Below, piece after piece: positions 1 to 4,821 of a DNA stretch of 5,095 nt. The stretch is from the NCBI GenBank assembly GCA_021846005.1, contig JAJZIZ010000044.1, positions 1-5,095 on the forward strand, in the 5' to 3' direction. The notes below the pieces were generated by a model that saw nothing but the letters and a program-made list of their open reading frames with translations, did no database searches and had not been told where the DNA came from. The position numbers were made by a program, and so were the translations under genes. Source of the DNA: Microcaldota archaeon (GTDB lineage Archaea > Micrarchaeota > Micrarchaeia > Micrarchaeales > CABMGC01). Each line of letters starts with the position of its first letter. Within the stretch, counting starts at the first letter, position 1.

Positions 1-327
1 TCTGAATTTCCGTATATATACACTGTAGTAGAAATGCAAGAAACCGATGCAAAAGCCTTTTTTGTCATGGAACGAACTGTAATGGCTCTGCAGAGGGGAG
101 AACGCAATCTGCTACTAAAAGGCGCAGCGAGAAACCCCGAAAGCAGGAGTCGGCTGTTGTTTAAGCTTTACGGACAATTAAATTGCCTATATGATGCACA
201 CAATCACAATTTAATTTACATACGCACAGAAAAACCCCATCAAGTAGGCGGAATAATCTATCCGGACGAGCGTGTGCAGCTTATAGGCCTCAGGTCTAAT
301 AACCGAACCAGGCAGGCTCGTGTGTAG
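1..327 (+). CDS. Unrecognised open frame, partial at the left edge
   Basis: The frame is open from base 1 and ends at TAG 325-327. The first ATG is at 34, with another at 67, but translation may begin before the window. I do not recognise the product. The C-terminal part contains NHNLIYIRTEKPHQVGGIIY and ends in an Arg/Asn-rich tail, with no clear membrane segment or catalytic motif. Arginine codon use differs from the operon: 7 CGN against 5 AGR here, versus 2 CGN and 8 AGR in uS12. This suggests foreign or weakly constrained coding, or a chance open frame. A TATATATA string at about 12-19 is too close to ATG 34 to be its promoter, though it could serve ATG 67. In many archaea the 3' end of the RNA polymerase A'' gene lies upstream of eL30, and this sequence does not resemble it. 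Confidence 0.35.
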   Translation, partial: SEFPYIYTVVEMQETDAKAFFVMERTVMALQRGERNLLLKGAARNPESRSRLLFKLYGQLNCLYDAHNHNLIYIRTEKPHQVGGIIYPDERVQLIGLRSNNRTRQARV

Positions 328-340
328 ATATGCTGCTGCT

Positions 341-358
341 GGAAGGGCCTGCCCTTCC
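341..358. other. Perfect GC-rich inverted repeat (stem-loop)
   Basis: GGAAGGGC, CT, GCCCTTCC forms a perfect palindromic hairpin: as RNA, a 7-bp stem with a CCTG loop. It starts 14 bases after the stop at 327. No T run follows directly, so a simple hairpin-plus-U terminator is not shown. It may protect the 3' end of the upstream transcript or be a protein-binding site. Confidence 0.4.
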
Positions 359-365
359 CAATCCT

Positions 366-391
366 GAAGGAATGCAAGCAGACTTGCCTTC
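366..391. other. Second stem-loop in the eL30 upstream region
   Basis: GCAAG (374-378) pairs with CTTGC (383-387) across a CAGA loop. An outer GAAG (366-369) pairs with CTTC (388-391), leaving a 4-base bulge GAAT on one side. It lies 8 bases after the first hairpin and just before the candidate TATA box. Its role is unknown; it could belong to the 3' end of the upstream transcript. Confidence 0.3.
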
Positions 392-409
392 TGGATAGCA
401 ACAATAGCA

Positions 410-417
410 CTTAAATA
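410..417 (+). promoter_or_regulatory. Candidate archaeal TATA box for the eL30-uS12-uS7-EF-2 operon
   Basis: CTTAAATA is close to the archaeal BoxA consensus TTTAWATA. It predicts a transcription start near 438-445, giving a leader of about 55-80 bases before eL30. A T6 run follows at 419-424 and may terminate the upstream transcript. A second TATA-like string, TTTTATA at 486-492, preceded by an A-rich stretch resembling that of the tRNA promoter, would start RNA near 515, just before GTG 523. The sequence alone does not tell which is used. Confidence 0.45.
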
Positions 418-522
418 CTTTTTTGTACAGAATATACTTACAATTCGGATGCTTCTGCATTCTTTTGGCATTCAGCAAAGTGTGATTTTATACCGGAAAT
501 TAACAACGATATACGCTTAGCC

Positions 523-789
523 GTGGACACAGGCAAAGTTGCGATAGGGAGCAAGTCAGTCATGCGCGCCATAAATGATTCAAGCGCACAGGCAGTCATA
601 GTCTCTGTCAGGGGAAAGAAGGAAATAATAGAAGATATAACCCACATGTGCTCAGTCGCGCAGATAAAGCTTTTGAAATTCCCAGGAAATTCGCTCGAGC
701 TTGGTACCGTATGCGGAAAGCCATTTTCAGTCAATGCGCTCGCAGTTCTTTCTGAAGGAAACTCGAATATACTCAAAGAAAATTATTAG
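523..789 (+). CDS. rpl30e: Large-subunit ribosomal protein eL30 (L30e)
   Basis: eL30 is a small RNA-binding protein of the archaeal and eukaryotic large subunit, in the L7Ae/L30e fold family. The family signature is clear: DTGKVAIGSK at residues 2-11 and LELGTVCGKPF at 58-68, followed by the hydrophobic strand ALAVL and a SNILK end. GTG 523 is the first standard start in this frame, giving 88 residues against roughly 95-105 usual. The codons just upstream, 499-522, read INNDIRLAV, which matches the first helix of the family (AIRLAVDTGKV-like). The real protein therefore probably begins earlier, at a non-standard ATT (499) or ATA (490), or the start was lost through a frameshift or sequence error. 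No SD is visible before either point. The stop lies two bases before uS12. The gene is co-transcribed with the genes that follow. Confidence 0.9.
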   Translation: MDTGKVAIGSKSVMRAINDSSAQAVIVSVRGKKEIIEDITHMCSVAQIKLLKFPGNSLELGTVCGKPFSVNALAVLSEGNSNILKENY

Positions 790-791
790 AT

Positions 792-1232
792 ATGGATGAT
801 TTATTGCCTAATGGAGAATTTGCCGCAAAGGAATTGATACGAAAAAGAAAGAAGCAGAGGCTTCTGAACAAGGCCTGGAAAAGAAAGTATTTTGAACTCA
901 AGAAGAAATACGACCCTGTGGGCCCGGTTCCTATGGCAAAGGCACTAGTACTTCAGAAATTCGTGCTGCAGCAGAAACAGCCTCATTCAGGGCTAATCAA
1001 ATGCGTAAGAGTACAGCTCATAAAGAACGGCAAGATAGTAGGTGCCTACGTTCCCTATGATGGTTCAATAAATGTAATAGAAGAGCACGACGAGGTAACA
1101 ATCCAAGGTATGGGAGGATCGCAGAGAGGCCAAATGGGAAGCATTCCTGGACTAAGGTACAGGGTAGTCATGGTAAACGGTGCTGATCTTTTCGAGGTAG
1201 TTAAAGGGCGAAAGGAGAAGCCTAAGAGGTAA
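792..1232 (+). CDS. rps12: Small-subunit ribosomal protein uS12, archaeal type
   Basis: uS12 sits at the interface side of the 30S decoding centre, where its loops monitor codon-anticodon pairing and touch the translocation factor. The archaeal/eukaryotic form is recognisable from NGEFAAKEL (7-15), KCVRVQLIKNGK (70-81), EEHDEV (97-102), IPGLRYRVV (118-126) and VVKGRKEKP (136-144); 146 residues is normal. Two highly conserved loops deviate. The family's KQPNSAIRKC is KQPHSGLIKC here (H65, G67, I69), and GDIPG is GSIPG (S117). The rest of the fold is well kept, so the gene looks functional. ATG 792 has no SD and follows the eL30 stop by two bases, which suggests translational coupling. In most archaea nusA lies between eL30 and uS12, and it is absent here. 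Confidence 0.96.
   Translation: MDDLLPNGEFAAKELIRKRKKQRLLNKAWKRKYFELKKKYDPVGPVPMAKALVLQKFVLQQKQPHSGLIKCVRVQLIKNGKIVGAYVPYDGSINVIEEHDEVTIQGMGGSQRGQMGSIPGLRYRVVMVNGADLFEVVKGRKEKPKR
1226..1230 (+). promoter_or_regulatory. Shine-Dalgarno site for uS7
   Basis: GAGGT lies inside the last codons of uS12, with 7 bases to ATG 1238. It supports that start, and therefore the long N-terminal tail of uS7, over later in-frame starts. Confidence 0.7.
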
Positions 1233-1237
1233 TTGAC

Positions 1238-2122
1238 ATGGCTGAAGAGACAAACAAAGCAGAGATCAAGATTGGCGCTGAAAATCAGATTTCAGAAAAA
1301 ACTAATGCTGCATCTTCTGCAAAACCTAAAAGAAGCACAAAACCAAGGAAAGAAGGAGAAGTGGCAGATGAGCAATCAGCAGCAGGCAATGCGAATACTG
1401 CAGAAACAGTCACCCAGAACGCAGGCAGTGAAGAGCAAAAAACACCAGAATCGAAAGAGGCTCAGCAAAAACATGCGCCAAATAAGCACACGGCGGAAGC
1501 TCTCGAGCTTGATCGCGAGAATGTAATGCTTTTTGGCAGGTATCCAATAAAGGACGTCATAATTTCCGACCCAAGCATGGCCGGATATGTCAAATTCAAT
1601 ATGCAAGCGTATCCTAACATATTTGGGCGAAGGAGAAGGAAGTCTTATTACGATTCACACATAAGCATCATCGAAAGACTCATAAACAAACTGATGCGTG
1701 GAGGAACCGGAAAGAAAGTTGGCGGAAAGGTAATAAGGACAAACGGCCGCCTGCAGGGAAAGAAGCTCAAGGTGCTTCATATAGTAGAAAATTCATTTGC
1801 TATAATACACAAGAAGACCGGTAAAAATCCTGTTCAAGTCTTTATAGACGCGCTACAGAATTCAGCTCCGATAGAAGATACTACGAGAGTCAGATACGGG
1901 GGAATATCCTACAATGTCGCAGTGGGCATAAGCGCTAACAGGAGGGTAGACGTTGCACTAAAGAACATCGCATTGGCGTCGCTGATAGGCGCCTTCAAGA
2001 AAAAGAAGAGCCTGTCCGAAGCGCTTGCTGATGAACTGTACACGGCATCGCAGAATCTGCCTGAAAGCTACGCGATAAAGAAGAGAGTGGAGTCTGAAAG
2101 GATAGCCAGGAGAGCAAGGTGA
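1238..2122 (+). CDS. rps7: Small-subunit ribosomal protein uS7 with long N-terminal extension
   Basis: uS7 nucleates assembly of the small-subunit head and lies by the mRNA exit channel. The conserved part runs from about residue 96 to 294: LFGRYPIKDVIISDPS (98-113), HISIIERLINKLMRGGTG (141-158), KVGGK, TGKNPVQV (194-201), ALQNSAPIEDTTRVRYGG (205-222), RRVDVALKNIALASL (235-249), KKSLSEALADEL (256-267) and a final RVESERIARRAR-like helix. Archaeal uS7 is usually about 190-215 residues, and this core matches that. Residues 1 to about 95 are extra: low-complexity, rich in Ala, Glu, Lys, Gln, Ser and Thr, with no hydrophobic segment, and probably disordered. The start at 1238 has a good SD 7 bases upstream. 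The gene begins 5 bases after uS12 ends, and EF-2 begins 4 bases after its stop. Confidence 0.96.
   Translation: MAEETNKAEIKIGAENQISEKTNAASSAKPKRSTKPRKEGEVADEQSAAGNANTAETVTQNAGSEEQKTPESKEAQQKHAPNKHTAEALELDRENVMLFGRYPIKDVIISDPSMAGYVKFNMQAYPNIFGRRRRKSYYDSHISIIERLINKLMRGGTGKKVGGKVIRTNGRLQGKKLKVLHIVENSFAIIHKKTGKNPVQVFIDALQNSAPIEDTTRVRYGGISYNVAVGISANRRVDVALKNIALASLIGAFKKKKSLSEALADELYTASQNLPESYAIKKRVESERIARRAR
2117..2122 (+). promoter_or_regulatory. Shine-Dalgarno site that decides the TTG start of EF-2
   Basis: AGGTGA is a full match to the archaeal anti-SD and ends 4 bases before TTG 2127. It overlaps the stop codon of uS7, so termination of uS7 and initiation of EF-2 are probably linked. No ATG is present between here and codon 15 of EF-2. 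Confidence 0.7.
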
Positions 2123-2126
2123 ATTT

Positions 2127-4319
2127 TTGGTAAGGAAGGAATTTGTAGCTGACGAAGTAGCAAGAATAATGAAAGACATAAAGAAGGTAAGGAACGTAGC
2201 CATAATCGCGCACGTTCACCACGGAAAGACAACCCTTACTGACTCTCTTCTTGCAAAGGCAGGCATAATTTCCAAATCCGTAGCCGGCGACGCCCTTTAT
2301 ACTAACTACGAGCAGATCGAAAAGGACAGAAGAATGACAATCAAGTCTGCAAACATATCACTTGCATTCTCATACAACGGAATAGATCACATCATAAACC
2401 TGATAGATACGCCAGGCCACGTTGATTTCGGAGGTCACGTAACCAGGGCAATGCGTGCGGTAGACGGAGTAGTCCTTGTTGTAGACCCTGTTGAGGGCAT
2501 TATGCCACAGACCGAAACGGTTCTCAGGCAGGCGCTTCAGGAAAGGGCAAAGCCAGTTCTGTTTGTAAATAAGACTGACAGGCTCCTTACTGAGCTTAGG
2601 CTTACGCAGGAGCAGACAATGGAAAGGCTGCTCAAGCTCATAAATGACATAAACACCATGATAAGAAGCTACGCACCTGAGGAATTCAGGGAGAAGTGGC
2701 AGCTCAAAGTGGGTGACGGAAGCGTCTGTTTCGGTTCAGCGTATGACAAATGGGCGATGTCATCCCATATAATGGGCAAGTACAAAGTCACGTTCAAGGA
2801 CATATTCTCGCTCAGCGAAAAAGGAGACCTGCAGAAACTGCAGGAGGTCGCGCCAATAGATGAGGCTACACTATCGATGATAGTCGAGCACCTCCCCGAC
2901 CCTTCAGAAGCACAGCCTTACAGAATACCAAAACTATGGCATGGAGACGTAGCCACCGAGGACGGCAAGGCGATGCTTAGCGTAGATCCAGCTTCAAAGG
3001 TAAACATGGTCATATTCGGGATAACCAACGATCCTCACAGCGGAGAGGTTGCCATAGGCAGGGTATTTTCCGGAGTCGTCAAGAAAGGTACGGAGCTATA
3101 TGTTACTGGAAATCCAGACCTGCAGAAACTGCAGCAGGTAAACATCTTCATGGGCCCCGAAAGGGTAATAGTTGATGAGATATCTGCAGGCAACATTGCA
3201 GGACTTGTAGGCTTAAAAAACGTATCGATAGGCGATACTGCAAGCGAGAACAATATCACCCCGTTTGAACTTATTAAGCATTATTCGCAGCCGGTAGTCA
3301 CAAAAGCCATAGAAGCAAAGGACTCCAGGGATCTGATGAAGCTCATAGAGGCATTGAGAGGCCTCTCTAAGGAGGACCAGACCATACGCGTAGAGTTAAA
3401 CCAGGAAACAGGCGAACACCTGGTCAGCGGAATGGGCGAACTTCATCTGGAAGTCATAGAGACAAAGCTTAGAAATGAGCACAAGATAAATATAACAACC
3501 AGCGAGCCCATAGTGGTCTACAAGGAAACCATAGCAAAAACAGTCAATGACATAGAGGGCAAATCCCCAAACAAACATTCGCGTTTCTACGTAAATGTCA
3601 TGCCGCTTGAGCAGGGTGTCATAAGCCTCATAGAGACAGGTGACATAAAAAGCGGCAAGCCAAAAGGCAAGGCATACATTGACGATCTGATAAAAGGAGG
3701 AATGAGCCGAGATGAGGCGAAAGGACTTGTCGACATAGTCGATACGAACGTCTTGATAGACGCAACGAAAGGAGTGCAGTATCTTGATGAGGTCATGGAG
3801 CTTCTCATAGAAGGCTTTGAGGAAGCCATGAAGGACGGCCCTCTCGCAAGGGAAAAGTGCACAGGCATAAAGGTGCTGATAACCGACGCAACGATCCACG
3901 AGGATCCAGTGCACAGGGGGCCAGCCCAGATAATTCCTGCCATGCGCAGGCCTATCTATGCTGGAATGCTTTTTGCAGGAGTCGACCTTCTCGAACCAAA
4001 GCAGAAATTCACAATAAACATACCTCAGGAATACCTTTCCGACATAATTACATTCGTAGGAGGCAAGCGCGGCCAGATAATAGACATACAGCAGGAGGCG
4101 GAACAGGCCACAGTCATAGCAAAAATGCCTGTTGCAGAGGTCATAAAGGGCTTCTCAAACGAAATAAGAAGTCTGACTGCAGGAAGGGCCATATGGTATC
4201 CTGAATATGCCGGCTATGAGCAGCTGCCTAAGGAGCTCAAGGAAAAAGTGGTAAGGGAGATAAGGACAAGGAAAGGAATACCTCCAGAGCCTCCAACTCC
4301 GCAGCAATTCCTTGACTGA
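2127..4319 (+). CDS. fusA: Translation elongation factor 2 (EF-2), with unusual GTPase residues
   Basis: EF-2 is the GTPase that moves tRNA and mRNA through the archaeal ribosome; 730 residues is the usual length. The G domain (about 20-255) has P-loop AHVHHGKTT (28-36), switch I RRMT (68-71), DTPGHVDFGG (94-103), NKTD (148-151) and GSAYDKW (203-209). Domain II is about 290-375, domain III about 388-460 with SGMGELHLEV (434-443), domain IV about 462-610, and domain V follows. The diphthamide loop HEDPVHRGPAQ (591-601) keeps the acceptor His596. Three changes stand out. His31 replaces the nearly invariant Asp of AHVDHGKTT, Arg69 replaces the Gly of RGIT, and His104 replaces the acidic residue after DFGG. 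Lys34, Thr35 and Thr71 are kept, and the rest is intact, so this does not look like a decaying gene. The TTG start is backed by the SD at 2117-2122. It is the last gene of the operon; no EF-1A gene follows. Confidence 0.97.
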   Translation: MVRKEFVADEVARIMKDIKKVRNVAIIAHVHHGKTTLTDSLLAKAGIISKSVAGDALYTNYEQIEKDRRMTIKSANISLAFSYNGIDHIINLIDTPGHVDFGGHVTRAMRAVDGVVLVVDPVEGIMPQTETVLRQALQERAKPVLFVNKTDRLLTELRLTQEQTMERLLKLINDINTMIRSYAPEEFREKWQLKVGDGSVCFGSAYDKWAMSSHIMGKYKVTFKDIFSLSEKGDLQKLQEVAPIDEATLSMIVEHLPDPSEAQPYRIPKLWHGDVATEDGKAMLSVDPASKVNMVIFGITNDPHSGEVAIGRVFSGVVKKGTELYVTGNPDLQKLQQVNIFMGPERVIVDEISAGNIAGLVGLKNVSIGDTASENNITPFELIKHYSQPVVTKAIEAKDSRDLMKLIEALRGLSKEDQTIRVELNQETGEHLVSGMGELHLEVIETKLRNEHKINITTSEPIVVYKETIAKTVNDIEGKSPNKHSRFYVNVMPLEQGVISLIETGDIKSGKPKGKAYIDDLIKGGMSRDEAKGLVDIVDTNVLIDATKGVQYLDEVMELLIEGFEEAMKDGPLAREKCTGIKVLITDATIHEDPVHRGPAQIIPAMRRPIYAGMLFAGVDLLEPKQKFTINIPQEYLSDIITFVGGKRGQIIDIQQEAEQATVIAKMPVAEVIKGFSNEIRSLTAGRAIWYPEYAGYEQLPKELKEKVVREIRTRKGIPPEPPTPQQFLD

Positions 4320-4362
4320 TCCGCATAGCGCATCATCTTGACGTGAAAATCAATCGTCATGT

Positions 4363-4389
4363 CTTTCCAATTCGGGATTGGGCATAAAG
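4363..4389. terminator. Weak stem-loop after EF-2, possible 3' end of the operon
   Basis: CCAAT (4367-4371) pairs with ATTGG (4377-4381) across a TCGGG loop. CTTT (4363-4366) can pair with AAAG (4386-4389), with GCAT left as a bulge. It is the only compact hairpin between EF-2 and the tRNA promoter. No T run of four or more follows it, so a role in termination is a guess. Confidence 0.2.
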
Positions 4390-4410
4390 AAACACCTGCA
4401 CTGAGAAAGG

Positions 4411-4418
4411 TTTTTATG
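4411..4418 (+). promoter_or_regulatory. TATA box of the tRNA-Gly gene
   Basis: TTTTTATG, preceded by the purine-rich GAGAAAGG (4403-4410) as a TFB recognition element, lies 31 bases before the mature tRNA 5' end. This spacing predicts a transcription start near 4440, with a short leader removed by RNase P. The position is typical for an archaeal tRNA gene. Confidence 0.65.
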
Positions 4419-4449
4419 CCTGAGTTGGCATATCACTCTGAAATTCAAT

Positions 4450-4522
4450 GCGAATGTAGTCTAGCCTGGTAGGACATTGCCTTGCCAAGGCAGGAGCCCG
4501 GGTTCAAATCCCGGCATTCGCA
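4450..4522 (+). tRNA. tRNA-Gly, anticodon GCC
   Basis: The cloverleaf is complete. The acceptor stem is GCGAATG (4450-4456) with CATTCGC (4515-4521), plus discriminator A at 4522. The D stem is GTCT/GGAC (4459-4462, 4472-4475), with GG in a 9-base loop. The anticodon stem is TTGCC/GGCAG (4477-4481, 4489-4493), with loop TTGCCAA and anticodon GCC at 4484-4486. The variable loop is GAGC, and the T stem is CCGGG/CCCGG (4498-4502, 4510-4514) with loop TTCAAAT. It reads GGC and GGU glycine codons. There is no intron in the usual place and no encoded CCA, so CCA is added after transcription. Confidence 0.96.
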
Positions 4523-4577
4523 TATAGGCAATTGCATGCAAAATTGTCGACAAAATGGTTGAAAATCAGGCCGCAAC

Positions 4578-4821
4578 ATGGGAAAAAGACATGTATTAAT
4601 CACAGGCGCTTCAGGTTCTGGCAAGACAATACTGGCTAATTACTTCAAAGAGCATGGAGAAAACGGAGTAGATGCTGATTTATCCGGGATAGGGGCATAC
4701 TGAGTTAGAAATCGACAAGCAAAATATAATCCTGCTTGCAGTTGCCGTTTGGTGTTTTTTGCAAAACGGAGTCTTCATATATCTGGAAAAACCATCCTTC
4801 AATGAAAACGATTTGTTCTAA
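4578..4821 (+). pseudogene. Broken small P-loop NTPase (kinase-like) gene
   Basis: ATG 4578 opens a 41-residue frame, MGKRHVLITGASGSGKT and onward, with a clear Walker A motif (residues 10-17) followed by VDADLSGIG (31-39). This resembles the N-terminus of small adenylate-kinase-like P-loop proteins of about 160-180 residues. The frame stops at TGA 4701-4703. A GGGG run at 4692-4695 sits at the break. With one G fewer, the reading continues as GIGHTELEIDKQNIILLAV and so on to TAA 4819-4821, about 80 residues in total. That is still only half of the family length, so internal loss must also have occurred. The last stop overlaps ATG 4821 by one base. It could be a pseudogene, a sequence error in a G run, or, less likely, a frameshifted small protein. 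Confidence 0.5.
4775..4782 (+). promoter_or_regulatory. Possible TATA box for the gene starting at 4821
   Basis: TCATATAT, with an A-rich stretch (AAAACGGAG, 4763-4771) just before it, predicts a start near 4805 and a leader of about 16 bases. No SD is seen before ATG 4821. A 6-bp inverted repeat, CCGTTT (4745-4750) with AAACGG (4764-4769) around a T6 run, lies just upstream. Support is weak. Confidence 0.25.

Noticed and set aside
211..478. Minus-strand frames over the eL30 upstream region
   Set aside because: They cross the stem-loops and the TATA box, have no recognisable product and two overlapping versions in different frames; more likely chance openness.
1233..1526. Second + strand frame over the start of uS7, rich in Lys, Gln and Arg
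   Set aside because: It is a frame-shifted reading of the low-complexity uS7 tail, with no family match; the uS7 frame has the SD and the continuous conserved core.
3396..3943. Long open frames on the minus strand opposite EF-2
   Set aside because: They lie wholly inside the well supported EF-2 gene and their predicted proteins are Cys/Phe/Tyr-rich or Ser/Met-rich in a way typical of antisense shadow frames.
591..4319. Loss of the diphthamide acceptor in EF-2, as seen in some archaea
   Set aside because: The loop reads HEDPVHRGPAQ, so His596 and its neighbours are present; the modification is possible, although the dph genes cannot be checked here.
4528..4551. Palindromes TTGCATGCAA and GTCGAC just after the tRNA, considered as an integration attachment site
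   Set aside because: No integrase gene and no second copy of the tRNA 3' end is visible in the window, so there is no support beyond short self-complementarity.
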